Position numbers and translations under genes: made by a program
Source: Verrucomicrobiales bacterium
GTDB lineage: Bacteria; Verrucomicrobiota; Verrucomicrobiae; Limisphaerales; UBA1100
Reading direction: 5' to 3'
NCBI GenBank assembly: GCA_002721895.1
Contig: PBLV01000068.1
Coordinates: forward strand, 1 to 64,000
DNA length: 64,000 nucleotides
In this document: piece after piece, positions 1 through 8,275 of the stretch
How the letters are laid out: every line of letters starts with the position of its first letter
Position numbering within the stretch: position 1 is the first letter of the stretch
The notes under the pieces: generated by a model
The model's input: only the letters and a program-made list of their open reading frames with translations
Databases searched by the model: none
Told to the model about the DNA's origin: nothing

Positions 1-1017
1 CAAGGTTACGCCACCATGTGCATCGGAAAATGGCACCTCGGTGATCACCCAGATTTCATGCCCACCAGTCATGGCTTCGATCACTACTTTGGCATCCCCT
101 ACAGCAACGACATGAATCGCAAGAACGTGCCGCTGCCATTGGTGCGCGATCTCACCGCCATTGAAGACAGCGTGCAGCGTGATACCACCATCACCACGCA
201 GTACACGGAAGAAGCGGTGAAGTTCATCAAGGCCAACAGTAAAAAGCCTTTCTTCCTCTACCTGCCGCATACCGCCGTGCATCTGCCGCTGGTGCCCGGC
301 GAAAAATTCAAGGGCACCAGCAAGGATGGCGCCTACGGCGATTGGGTGCAGGAGATCGACTGGTCCATGGGCGAACTCTTCAAGACACTCAAAGCAGAAG
401 GCATCGATGAAAATACGTTTGTCCTCTTTACTAGCGACAACGGCTCGGCGCGCGAAAAACAGGGCAGCAATCTCCCCCTGAGCGGCCGCAAAGGCCGCAC
501 GGATGAAGGTGGCATGCGCGTCCCGTGCGTGGTGCGTTGGCCCGGCAAAATCCCCGCCGGCACCAGTAGCGGCACCATTACGAGCACACTCGATATTCTG
601 CCCACGTTCGCCGCAATCGCCGGCGGTCAACTGCCCGACCGTGTCATCGACGGCAAAAACATCTGGCCGATCCTGAGTGGCAAATCCAAGGCCCATCCAC
701 GCGAGGCTTTTTACTACTATCAAATGGACCAACTGCAGGCCGTGCGTTCCGGCGACTGGAAACTTTTCGTGGCGATGGATTCCAAGAAGCGTAACTGGGG
801 CAAACCCGAGGGCAAAAAGGAACTAAAGCTTTTCAACCTCGCCAAGGACATCGGCGAATCCAAAAACGTTGCTGCCGCCAATCCCAAGGTGGTGAAGCAA
901 CTCCTCGCCTATGCCGAGAATGCACGCAAGGAACTCGGCGACGTGAATCGGCCCGGTAAAGGCCAACGCAAAGCCGGCTGGGTGGACAAAGCTTCGCCAC
1001 GATTGCTCGCCCAATGA
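1..1017 (+). CDS. Sulfatase (arylsulfatase A-like), 5' truncated by window edge
   Basis: The reading frame is open from base 1, so the gene begins upstream and lacks its signal peptide and the CxPxR formylglycine site. What remains shows the sulfatase signatures GKWHLG (at the start), a 'KPFFLYLPHTAVHLP' metal/substrate strand, 'FTSDNGS' with the metal-binding DN pair, and a GGMRVP-type segment before the C-terminal subdomain. The family hydrolyses sulfate esters of polysaccharides or other sulfated organics, usually in the periplasm or outside the cell. It overlaps the next gene by 4 bases (ATGA), suggesting translational coupling with the PVC-type dehydrogenase half. The substrate cannot be told from sequence. 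Confidence 0.93.
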   Translation, partial: QGYATMCIGKWHLGDHPDFMPTSHGFDHYFGIPYSNDMNRKNVPLPLVRDLTAIEDSVQRDTTITTQYTEEAVKFIKANSKKPFFLYLPHTAVHLPLVPGEKFKGTSKDGAYGDWVQEIDWSMGELFKTLKAEGIDENTFVLFTSDNGSAREKQGSNLPLSGRKGRTDEGGMRVPCVVRWPGKIPAGTSSGTITSTLDILPTFAAIAGGQLPDRVIDGKNIWPILSGKSKAHPREAFYYYQMDQLQAVRSGDWKLFVAMDSKKRNWGKPEGKKELKLFNLAKDIGESKNVAAANPKVVKQLLAYAENARKELGDVNRPGKGQRKAGWVDKASPRLLAQ

Positions 1018-2918
1018 AACGCCTTCTCTTTATAGCTCTTTTAAGCTCCGCCACCGCGTGGGGGACTAAGAAGCCGGCCCAACCGGTTGTGGAGAAACCT
1101 TTTCCGCCAGTGGAGGCTGCGCGGACGATGCAGGTGCCGAAGGGGTTTAACGTGACGCTCTTTGCCGGTGAACCGGACATTACACAGCCGATTGGGTTTT
1201 GCATTGATGACCGCGGGCGGTTGTGGGTGGCTGAGGCGAGGAATTATCCGGATAAGAAGGCGGGCAAGAATGATCGCATCATCATTCTCGAGGACACGGA
1301 CGGTGATGGCCGGCACGACAAGCGAATCGTGTTTTATGACAAGCTCGAGTATTTGAGCGGAATTGAGGTGGGCTTCGGCGGCGCGTGGGTGATGTCGTTG
1401 CCAAATTTTTATTTTATCCCGGATAAGGATTATGACGGTGTGCCTGATGGTGAACCAGTGGTGTTGCTCGACGGCTTTGGCACGCACTCCAACGCGCACA
1501 ACATCGCCAACGGCTTCGCGTGGGGGCCGGATGGCTGGCTTTACGCGACGCATGGGCGCTCGAACTGGTCACTGGTGGGTAAGCCGGGCACGCCGGAGGA
1601 CAAGCGTCGCCGAATTGATGGCGGTGTGTGGCGATATCATCCGGTGCGGCACGAGTGGGAAATTTTTGCCGACGGCACGACGAATCCGTGGGGCATTGAC
1701 TGGAACGATTACGGCCAGGCCTTCGTGTGCAATTGCGTGAACCCGCATCTCTTTCACGTGATCCAAGGCGCGTATTACGACCCCAGCCGCAATCGGCCCA
1801 CGGGGCGGTTTGCCTACGAGCGCATCAAGACCATCGCCGATCATTTGCATTTTACAAACACCAAAACCATCCGCGCCGGCATCGGCACGCCGGAGGAGGA
1901 CAAAGCCGGCGGCGGGCACGCGCACTGCGGCACGATGGTTTACCTCGGTGACAATTGGCCGGCCAAATATCGCGGGGCCGTTTTCATGAACAACATCCAC
2001 GGCCGCCGCGTGAACATGGACGTGCTCAAGCGCAAAGGCAGCGGCTACACTGCCACGCACGCGCCGGACGTGATGCGCGCGGCCGATCCGTGGTTCGTTG
2101 GCGTCAGCCTCGCCTACGGACCGGATGGTGGCGTGTTTGTTAGCGACTTTTCCGACACCGGCGAATGCCATCACACCCGCAATACGCGCAAACACACCGG
2201 CCGTATTTACAAGATCACCTACGGTAAGCCCAAGCCGTGGAACGGCGACATCAACAAGCTGGACAATGTCGAATTGGCGAAGCTGCAATTGCACGACAAC
2301 GACTGGTTCGTGCGCCACGCGCGGCGGGTGCTGCACGAGCGGCTGGACTACGCACACAAAATCTGGAACCCATTCTCGCCTGACCCGGAAGAGAACCATG
2401 CCGCTTGGCGCCGGCATCGATCAAACCGCTTTCACGAGGTCGATCCGCTGCTCAAGAAACAACTCGCCGAAAACAAGAGTGTACCCAAGCGCCTGCGCGC
2501 CTTGTGGGCGCTATACGTCACCGAAGGCATTGAAGCGGAGGGCTTGATGAAGCTGTTTAAGGACCGCGACGAACACGTGCGCGCGTGGGCCATCCAGCTG
2601 CTTATGAACGACATCCGCCTCACCGAGCACGGTGTAAAGTTGCTCACCAAGCTGGCCAAGAACGACAAATCGCCCCTCGTGCGCCTTTACCTCGCCTGCG
2701 CCGCGCAACGCGTGCCGGTGAAGCTGCGTGCGCCCTTGCTCAAGGCATTGCTCGCGCACGGCGAGGATGTGGATGACCCCAATCTCCCGCTCATGTACTG
2801 GTACGCCACCGAACCCGTCGTGGCCGCGGATCCCAAAACCGGCGTGCAACTCCTCGCCGCCTGCAAAATCCCGAAAGTCCGCCAATTCATCACCCGCCGC
2901 ATGGCGACGAAGGACTGA
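1014..2918 (+). CDS. PVC-type membrane-bound dehydrogenase, beta-propeller half (split protein)
   Basis: A 634-residue exported protein. Residues 1-17 form a signal peptide (MKRLLFIALLSSATA), followed by the 'VPKGFNVTLFAGEPDI' and 'RGRLWVAEARNYPD' motifs of the PVC-type propeller ('membrane-bound dehydrogenase') family and then a HEAT-like helical region from about residue 440. Family members normally continue for another 350-400 residues into more HEAT repeats and a CxxCH cytochrome c domain. Here the protein stops after 'VRQFITRRMATKD', and the missing part is encoded by the gene starting at 3427. The family is thought to act as periplasmic sugar/alcohol oxidation modules, but the exact reaction is unknown. 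Confidence 0.88.
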   Translation: MKRLLFIALLSSATAWGTKKPAQPVVEKPFPPVEAARTMQVPKGFNVTLFAGEPDITQPIGFCIDDRGRLWVAEARNYPDKKAGKNDRIIILEDTDGDGRHDKRIVFYDKLEYLSGIEVGFGGAWVMSLPNFYFIPDKDYDGVPDGEPVVLLDGFGTHSNAHNIANGFAWGPDGWLYATHGRSNWSLVGKPGTPEDKRRRIDGGVWRYHPVRHEWEIFADGTTNPWGIDWNDYGQAFVCNCVNPHLFHVIQGAYYDPSRNRPTGRFAYERIKTIADHLHFTNTKTIRAGIGTPEEDKAGGGHAHCGTMVYLGDNWPAKYRGAVFMNNIHGRRVNMDVLKRKGSGYTATHAPDVMRAADPWFVGVSLAYGPDGGVFVSDFSDTGECHHTRNTRKHTGRIYKITYGKPKPWNGDINKLDNVELAKLQLHDNDWFVRHARRVLHERLDYAHKIWNPFSPDPEENHAAWRRHRSNRFHEVDPLLKKQLAENKSVPKRLRALWALYVTEGIEAEGLMKLFKDRDEHVRAWAIQLLMNDIRLTEHGVKLLTKLAKNDKSPLVRLYLACAAQRVPVKLRAPLLKALLAHGEDVDDPNLPLMYWYATEPVVAADPKTGVQLLAACKIPKVRQFITRRMATKD

Positions 2919-2924
2919 GCAGGC

Positions 2925-2952
2925 TTGCGGAAACGTTTTTTTTAATTATGCT
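2925..2952 (+). promoter_or_regulatory. Candidate promoter of the toxin-antitoxin pair
   Basis: TTGCGG (2925-2930), a 16-base spacer rich in T, and TATGCT (2947-2952) resemble a sigma-70 -35/-10 pair. The expected transcription start falls on or next to the antitoxin ATG at 2959, which would make a leaderless mRNA; no Shine-Dalgarno sequence is visible before that ATG. Prediction only. Confidence 0.35.
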
Positions 2953-2958
2953 GAGTCC

Positions 2959-3144
2959 ATGAGCGGCAAGGAACAAGTTTTGGAGGCGGTGGCGAAAATG
3001 CCGGATGAGTCGACCTACCAAGAAGTGGTGGAGCGACTGCACTTGATGGGGGCATTGCGTGAGGCGGAAGAGCAATCCGCGCGGGGTGAGGTGGTTCCCC
3101 ACGAGCAGGTGAAACAGGAATGGCGCCAGTGGATTTCCAAATAA
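2959..3144 (+). CDS. Antitoxin of a ParE/RelE-type toxin-antitoxin system
   Basis: A 61-residue acidic protein. Its N-terminal half (MSGKEQVLEAVAKMPD...) looks helical and DNA-binding or dimerising, and its C-terminus (EQVKQEWRQWISK) is the kind of helix that wraps ParE-family toxins. It overlaps the toxin gene by 25 bases and precedes it, the usual antitoxin-toxin order. Length and composition match small antitoxins placed before ParE-like genes. The start at 2959 is the first ATG in frame after the upstream stop; a longer frame exists upstream but only inside the preceding gene. The call rests mainly on context with the toxin. Confidence 0.75.
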   Translation: MSGKEQVLEAVAKMPDESTYQEVVERLHLMGALREAEEQSARGEVVPHEQVKQEWRQWISK

Positions 3145-3425
3145 AATGGACTCTGGCGGCTCGGGAAGATTTTCAGGACATCCTTTTGTTTATCGCGGCT
3201 GACAATCCTGAAGCGGCATTGAATGTGGGCGACCAAATCGAACATCGCATTGATCAATTGCAAAAATATCCCGAATCAGGCCCCGTACTCCCCGAGGAAC
3301 CAGAAGGCGAATACCGTCAGATTGTGGCTGGAAATTATCGGGTGATTTACCGAATTCACCATGAAGAAAACGCTGTGGAAATAAAGCGCCTGTGGCACGG
3401 GGCGCGTGGAGAACCCGAAATTTAA
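3120..3425 (+). CDS. parE: ParE/RelE-family toxin
   Basis: A 101-residue protein with the ParE/RelE toxin layout: N-terminal strand 'FQIKWTLAAREDFQDIL', a helical hairpin 'IEHRIDQLQKYPESGP', then the C-terminal strands 'YRQIVAGNYRVIYRIHHE' and 'VEIKRLWHGAR'. The conserved Arg in the 'NYRVIYR' strand and the late 'LWHGAR' are typical. ParE proteins poison gyrase and RelE proteins cleave mRNA in the ribosome; sequence alone does not decide between them. It overlaps the antitoxin by 25 bases and ends one base before the start of the cytochrome c half, so the module sits exactly between the two parts of a normally continuous protein. Confidence 0.88.
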   Translation: MAPVDFQIKWTLAAREDFQDILLFIAADNPEAALNVGDQIEHRIDQLQKYPESGPVLPEEPEGEYRQIVAGNYRVIYRIHHEENAVEIKRLWHGARGEPEI

Positions 3426-3426
3426 C

Positions 3427-4626
3427 ATGAAGTGGCTGTTATTAATTGCATTGGGCGTGGCGCTGCTTCAGCCAACTCAAACCCGCGCGCAGGATGCCGA
3501 GGCGTTGGGGGCGTTGGTGGGGGTATTGAAGGACGTGGATGATCCGGCGTTTCAATTGGATATTCTTAAGGGCATAGCCGACGCACTCAAAGGCCAGCGC
3601 AACGTGAAGCCACCCAAAGGCTGGGCTGAGGTGGCGCCCAAGCTGGCCAAGAGCCCGAAGGCTGAGATACGGCAACTGGCTCAGCAGCTTTCGTTGACCT
3701 TCGGCAGCAAGGATGCGTTGGCGGCGTTGCGCAAGGTGTTGCAGGATACCAAGGCCAAACCGGCCGATCGCCGCAAGGCGCTGGCGTCGTTGGTGGATGC
3801 GCGCGACCAGCAACTGCCCGGCGTATTGCAAGCATTGCTCAATGAACCGGCCATGCGAAGGGATGCCCTGCGCGGGCTGGGCACGGTGGAGGATGCCAAG
3901 ACGGCGCCGGCGATCCTGAAGATTTACGCGAAGCTGGACACCGCCGGCCGGCGCGATGCGCTCACCACGCTGGCCTCGCGCGTGAGCTACGCCAAGGCGT
4001 TGATGGCGGCGGTGAACGCTGGACAAGTGAAGGCCAACACGTTGCCGGCCGATACCGTGCGGCAGTTGCGGGCATTGGGGCAGAAGGACATCAACGCGCA
4101 GCTCGACAAGGTGTGGGGCGTGAGTCGGTCCACGCCCGAGGCAAAGCTGGCGGAGATTGCGAAATACAAGAAACTGCTCTCTACGCGGATCAGTGTGCCG
4201 GATAATCTTTCGAAAGGTCGCGCGCTTTACCAACGCACCTGCGCCCAATGTCACAAACTTTACGGCGAAGGCGGCGAGATCGGCCCGGACATCACCGGTT
4301 CCAATCGCAACAACCTCGATTACCTGCTGCAAAACATCATCGATCCGAATGCGGACATTCCGAATGATTACCGAACGACCATCGTGCGCCTGAAAGACAA
4401 GCGCGTGCTCGTGGGCGTGATTCGCCAGAGCGAAGGGCAGTCCGTGACGCTGGCAACGGTGACCGGCTCGGTAACGGTTGCCAAAACGGATGTGGAAGCC
4501 ATCGAGCCGCAGAATTTTTCCATGATGCCCGAAGGCCTCGTGCTGGCGTTTAAGGAACGCGAACTGCGCGACCTTGTCGCCTACCTCCGAGGCACGCGCC
4601 AAGTGCCGTTGCCGAAGAAGGATTAG
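3427..4626 (+). CDS. PVC-type dehydrogenase, HEAT repeat and cytochrome c half (split protein)
   Basis: A 399-residue protein with its own signal peptide (MKWLLLIALGVALLQPTQTRAQ), so it is exported separately. Residues about 24-250 are HEAT-like repeats; a c-type heme site CAQCH lies near residue 275, followed by 'GPDITGSNRNNLDYLLQNII', the standard C-terminal module of PVC-type heme-binding proteins. The first mature residues (EALGALVGVLKD) continue where the protein ending at 2918 stops. I chose the ATG at 3427, not an upstream start, because it begins the signal peptide directly. Its stop codon abuts the convergent transaldolase stop with no bases between. Probable role: electron acceptor part of a periplasmic oxidase complex. 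Confidence 0.88.
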   Translation: MKWLLLIALGVALLQPTQTRAQDAEALGALVGVLKDVDDPAFQLDILKGIADALKGQRNVKPPKGWAEVAPKLAKSPKAEIRQLAQQLSLTFGSKDALAALRKVLQDTKAKPADRRKALASLVDARDQQLPGVLQALLNEPAMRRDALRGLGTVEDAKTAPAILKIYAKLDTAGRRDALTTLASRVSYAKALMAAVNAGQVKANTLPADTVRQLRALGQKDINAQLDKVWGVSRSTPEAKLAEIAKYKKLLSTRISVPDNLSKGRALYQRTCAQCHKLYGEGGEIGPDITGSNRNNLDYLLQNIIDPNADIPNDYRTTIVRLKDKRVLVGVIRQSEGQSVTLATVTGSVTVAKTDVEAIEPQNFSMMPEGLVLAFKERELRDLVAYLRGTRQVPLPKKD

Positions 4627-5565
4627 CTAGAGTTTCGGCTGGAGAAACCCCTCCAACTTCACGGTGTCGGCGGCGAAGCGGCGGATGCCTTCGGCGAGTT
4701 TTTCAGTGGCGCAGGCGTCCTCGTTGAGTTCCCAGCGGAAGGTGGATTCGTTGAGGTTCACTTTTTCATCCGTGCTGGCGTCGGCGGATTCGTCCGAAAG
4801 CTTGCGCGGCAAATCACCCGGCGTCTCCTGCAGTTCATTGAGCAAACCGGGGCTGATGGTGAGCAGGTCGCATCCGGCCAGCTCGGTGATTTCACCGGCA
4901 TTGCGGAAGCTGGCGCCCATCACCTCGGTGGCGTAGTCGAATTTTTTGTAGTAATTATAAATGCGCGTGACGGATTGCACGCCGGGATCGTCGGCGGGCG
5001 CGTATTCCTGGCCGGTCTTGGCCTTGTGCCAGTCCATGATGCGGCCGACGAAGGGGCTGATAAGCTGCCCCCGCGCCTCGGCGCACGCCACGGCTTGGGC
5101 GAAGGCGAAGAGGAGCGTGAGGTTGCAGTGGATGCCTTCCTTTTCCAATTCCTCGGCGGCGCGGATGCCCGCCCACGTGGCGGCAATCTTGATGAGGATG
5201 CGCTCACGATCGACGCCGTTCTTTTCGTAGCGCGCGATGAGGCTCCGCGCCTTCTCGAGCGTGGCGGCAGTGTCGAAGCTCAACCGCGCATCCACTTCCG
5301 TGCTCACGCGTCCGGGGACGATCTTCAGAATCTCCAACCCGAAAAACACCGCCAGCTTGTCCAGCGCCTCGTCCATGTTTGCCGCTTCGCTGGTGACCTT
5401 GTTAACCAGCTCGCTGTACTCATCCATTTGCGCGGCCTTCAAAATAAGGCTCGGGTTGGTGGTGGCGTCCTGCGGGGTGTATTCGCGGATGGATTCAAAA
5501 TCGCCGGTATCGGCAACGATGGTGGTATAATTGCGCAACGAGTCGAGATGACTGCTCATGTGCAT
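4627..5565 (-). CDS. tal: Transaldolase
   Basis: A 312-residue cytosolic enzyme of the pentose phosphate pathway that transfers a dihydroxyacetone unit from sedoheptulose-7-phosphate to glyceraldehyde-3-phosphate. The signature '[18 protein letters not shown]' lies near residues 30-47; the Schiff-base lysine is about K126 in '[12 protein letters not shown]'; '[15 protein letters not shown]' and '[10 protein letters not shown]' complete the TalB-type pattern. Length is normal for subfamily 1. Two starts are possible (5565, or the ATG two codons in at 5559). The gene is monocistronic and converges on the cytochrome gene with adjacent stop codons. Confidence 0.97.
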   Translation of the reverse strand: MHMSSHLDSLRNYTTIVADTGDFESIREYTPQDATTNPSLILKAAQMDEYSELVNKVTSEAANMDEALDKLAVFFGLEILKIVPGRVSTEVDARLSFDTAATLEKARSLIARYEKNGVDRERILIKIAATWAGIRAAEELEKEGIHCNLTLLFAFAQAVACAEARGQLISPFVGRIMDWHKAKTGQEYAPADDPGVQSVTRIYNYYKKFDYATEVMGASFRNAGEITELAGCDLLTISPGLLNELQETPGDLPRKLSDESADASTDEKVNLNESTFRWELNEDACATEKLAEGIRRFAADTVKLEGFLQPKL

Positions 5566-5635
5566 ATCAAATCACAAGTATGCTGTCATGGCAAGGTGGA
5601 GTCGACGGATCGATGGGGTTTGGGTAGAATTTGGC

Positions 5636-6271
5636 ATGCGTTTAACGGCGACAGTCCTGTTTCTGGCGGCGATGGTTGTGGTTGGACGGCCGATGGTGCT
5701 TTTTACGGAGAATTTTTCCGATGTGCCGGTCGGGAAAATGCCCGGGGGGATTTTGGTTTTGGGAGGCAGTTTTAAGGTTGGCATGGAGGGGCGGGAAAGA
5801 TTTTTGGAATTGGGAGCGCAGCCAGTCGCCATGCATGCGGTGATGTTTGGGCCAGCCAAGCAGGATAAGGTGATGGTTGAGGCACGAATACTGGGCCGGC
5901 GCAAGGGGCGTCGGGCTTTTCCGGCTTTTGGTGTGGGATTGAACGGGGTGAGCGGATATCGGTTGATGGTTAGCCCGGCAAAGAGAAAGCTGGAGTTGTT
6001 CAAGGCGGATGCATTGGTGAGGGAAGTTCCGTTTGTATGGAAGCCGGATCAATGGGCACGGGTTCAGTTAAAATCCTGGAGAAATGGAAATACGTTGATT
6101 TTGGAGGGGCGCGTCTGGGCGGAGGAGGGCAAGGGGCCGGTTCGACCATTGCTGTTATGGAAGGATGACAGCCCTCCGTTGCCGGGTAGGGCGACTGCCT
6201 GGGGGGCGCCTTACGCGGGTACGCCGATTCGGTTCGATGATCTGCGGGTGGTTCGGCTGGGGCCGAATTAA
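5636..6271 (+). CDS. Exported protein of unknown function, possible laminin-G-like fold
   Basis: A 211-residue protein. The start at 5636 gives a clean signal peptide (MRLTATVLFLAAMVVVG); the frame extends upstream but that part has no coding character. The mature protein ('FTENFSDVPVGKMPGG...', 'RFLELGAQPVAMHAVM', 'IRFDDLRVVRLG') follows the pattern of beta-sandwich, laminin-G-like exported proteins common in Verrucomicrobia. No catalytic motif is recognised. Its TAA stop shares a TTAA palindrome with the stop of the convergent DUF3299 gene. A secreted binding protein is the most likely role, but this is inference. Confidence 0.7.
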   Translation: MRLTATVLFLAAMVVVGRPMVLFTENFSDVPVGKMPGGILVLGGSFKVGMEGRERFLELGAQPVAMHAVMFGPAKQDKVMVEARILGRRKGRRAFPAFGVGLNGVSGYRLMVSPAKRKLELFKADALVREVPFVWKPDQWARVQLKSWRNGNTLILEGRVWAEEGKGPVRPLLLWKDDSPPLPGRATAWGAPYAGTPIRFDDLRVVRLGPN

Positions 6272-6798
6272 AGCCCGCCGTTGGGCCCGGAGATTTTGTG
6301 CCCATCCATTTCGTAGATGCCCACGAGGTAGCCGTTTTCCAGAACTTCACCGACTTTTAGGACACCAAAGAAGGTGACTTTGACATCCATCATTGGCTTC
6401 ACGCCTTTGCCCTTGGGCATGCGGACGCTGATCCATTCATTGATTTTGGGGACGGCTCCGAAACAGCAGGCCGACTGGTCGCGCATTACCAGAAACTCGG
6501 TGATCTTTCCGTTCTCAACCCGCAACGGCAGCATGAATCCGGTGATGGCAATTTTCTTGTTGTTTAGCTCCGTGACCGTTTTCGGGATTTGATTTTTCTC
6601 CAGGATGGCCTTGGCCTTGGGGTCCGAAATGGGGTCGTCGGGCACCTCGTACTTGAAGTTGGAAAGACTGGTGAAGGCAACTACATCGTAGCCGTCGATC
6701 TTGGCGGGGCCGCCGGGCTTGGGCGAGGGCGGCGCGGCACAGGCGGGGGGAAGCAGGAGAGTGGCGAGCAACAGGTGTGTGAGCGGGTTTGCCTTCAT
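6268..6798 (-). CDS. DUF3299 exported protein, last gene of the putative metal-transport operon
   Basis: A 176-residue protein with a signal peptide ending near 'LLPPACAAP'. The core 'IAITGFMLPLRVENGKITEF', followed by 'QSACCFGAVPKINEWISVRM', is the DUF3299 signature; the paired Cys (SACCFG) are conserved. DUF3299 function is not established; in other bacteria it occurs beside ABC transporter genes linked to zinc. It is 6 bases downstream of a longer DUF3299 paralogue (6805-7761), and the two share about 140 residues, suggesting tandem duplication. Confidence 0.85.
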   Translation of the reverse strand: MKANPLTHLLLATLLLPPACAAPPSPKPGGPAKIDGYDVVAFTSLSNFKYEVPDDPISDPKAKAILEKNQIPKTVTELNNKKIAITGFMLPLRVENGKITEFLVMRDQSACCFGAVPKINEWISVRMPKGKGVKPMMDVKVTFFGVLKVGEVLENGYLVGIYEMDGHKISGPNGGL

Positions 6799-6804
6799 GA
6801 TATT

Positions 6805-7761
6805 TTAAAGTGAGGCGTCAATTTTTTCGCAGTCCATGGCGTAGATGCTGACGACATAATCGTTTTCGAGAACGGGGCCAACCTTGAATTTGCCGAAAAA
6901 GTAAATGGCGATATCGGGTGGTGGCTTGACACCTTCGTTGGTCATCTTGACCGTGACCCATTCGTTGATGCGCGGGGGCTGGCCAAAGCAGCAAACGCCG
7001 GTGTTGGTCCGGTAGATAAGAAATTCGGTGACAAGGCCGTTCTTGACGCGGAGCGGGAACATATAGCCTCGGATGGCCACGTCTAGATTGTCGTATGACG
7101 AGACCTCTTCGGGTATTTCGTTGGAGTCCAGTAGGGCCTTGGCATCGGGCTCGGTGATGGGATCATCCGGTACCTTGAACTTGAAGGCCGAGAGTTTGCC
7201 AAAACTTACGACCTTGTAGCCATCGATCTCCTCCGGCAAATCCTCCTCCTCGTGCTGTTGTGGAAATAATTCCGCGAGATCAGCGGGGTCAATAGCATCG
7301 GTGATTTGCTTGACGGTCAGGTTGAAAACGATGCCGCCGGCGGAGCGCACGACTTCATCCGCGACCGAGATGGAATTGTCCTTGAACGTCAGCGGTATCT
7401 CCAAGCCGCCTTGGTCAATCATCACGAGTGTCTTGTCACTGACCGTGAAGTTGCCGGTTGTGCCAATGATGCTGACCCACGACCCATTCTCATAGAAGTT
7501 GTAGCCGATCGCTGGGCGGCCAGCATCCTCGTCTTGAAAGAATATCTGGTGACCGGGCAAATTGTTGAGGTCGACTTGGTTGTATTGCTTGGCTTCCTCG
7601 GTGACGGGCCGGCGGGTTTTTAAATCCGTGATGGGCGTTCCCTGAATGGTGGAGGTATTGGCGTCCCCGGTGGATGAATGGCTCGACGATGTTTGGTTTC
7701 CGCAGGCGGCCATGAGTAAGCCAAGAGCCAACGCCTGAATCTGTCTGTCTCCGACTTTCAT
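6805..7761 (-). CDS. DUF3299 lipoprotein with N-terminal extension
   Basis: A 318-residue protein with a lipoprotein signal (LGLLMAAC, Cys near residue 20). Residues about 60-170 form an extra N-terminal domain ('GHQIFFQDEDAGRPAIGYNF', 'FNLTVKQITDAIDPADLAEL') absent from the shorter neighbour. Residues about 175-315 are DUF3299, with 'AIRGYMFPLRVKNGLVTEFL' and 'TGVCCFGQPPRINEWVTVKM'. It probably sits on the outer or inner membrane facing the periplasm. It lies 11 bases after the His-rich lipoprotein gene and 6 before the second DUF3299 gene, so it is part of the same operon. Confidence 0.83.
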   Translation of the reverse strand: MKVGDRQIQALALGLLMAACGNQTSSSHSSTGDANTSTIQGTPITDLKTRRPVTEEAKQYNQVDLNNLPGHQIFFQDEDAGRPAIGYNFYENGSWVSIIGTTGNFTVSDKTLVMIDQGGLEIPLTFKDNSISVADEVVRSAGGIVFNLTVKQITDAIDPADLAELFPQQHEEEDLPEEIDGYKVVSFGKLSAFKFKVPDDPITEPDAKALLDSNEIPEEVSSYDNLDVAIRGYMFPLRVKNGLVTEFLIYRTNTGVCCFGQPPRINEWVTVKMTNEGVKPPPDIAIYFFGKFKVGPVLENDYVVSIYAMDCEKIDASL

Positions 7762-7772
7762 CCTCCGTCAGT

Positions 7773-8270
7773 CTATTTTGACTGGGAAAATTTGAAAGAC
7801 TTATTGTCTGAAGATCCCCCGGGATAGTCGAGATGGACAATTCTGGCCTCGAACTCTTCCGTGTCCTTGAGCCAATCGGCTGAGCAGGAATATTCCGAGG
7901 AATGGGTGGCATTGTTGCCGATTGTTTCATCCACGACGGGCATGAAGGTGAGGGACTTCTCCTCTCCGTTCACCGTGGCAACAACTTCCACCTTGTCCAT
8001 GGGCAGCTTGATGTAGGCGTGTGTGGGGTGAAACTCATGGGCTAAGATGGTCAGCCGGCTGGGGTTCTCTTTGTCCCGGACAAACTCAAGGGAGCAGGCC
8101 TCATCTCCGAACACAACCAATACCCCGCCGTTCGGTGGTTCATGATGATGGCCGCCAGAGCCGTGGTTATGGCCGTGGCTGCCGTGATTGTGTCCATCGT
8201 GACTGTGCTCGTGTCCGCATCCAAGGGTCAAGCCGAGGGCGGCGGCCAAGGTGATGAGTGTTTGTTTCAT
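7773..8270 (-). CDS. His-rich periplasmic metal-binding lipoprotein
   Basis: A 165-residue protein. I start it at 8270 (MKQTLITLAAALGLTLGCG), because the longer frame runs into the permease gene. After a probable lipidated Cys (weak lipobox TLGC) comes a stretch of about 25 residues in which half are histidine, in HxH and HNHG repeats, a classic Zn/Ni/Cu-binding segment. The rest ('PPNGGVLVVFGDEACSLEFV', 'LTILAHEFHPTHAYIKLP') resembles periplasmic proteins found with heavy-metal transporters. It lies 5 bases downstream of the FtsX-type permease. Likely role: metal chaperone or substrate-binding component of the ABC system. Confidence 0.78.
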   Translation of the reverse strand: MKQTLITLAAALGLTLGCGHEHSHDGHNHGSHGHNHGSGGHHHEPPNGGVLVVFGDEACSLEFVRDKENPSRLTILAHEFHPTHAYIKLPMDKVEVVATVNGEEKSLTFMPVVDETIGNNATHSSEYSCSADWLKDTEEFEARIVHLDYPGGSSDNKSFKFSQSK

Positions 8271-8275
8271 TTGGT

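Noticed and set aside
3442..4602. Minus-strand ORF opposite the cytochrome half
   Set aside because: His/Arg-rich shadow translation with no family motif; the opposite strand encodes HEAT repeats and CAQCH.
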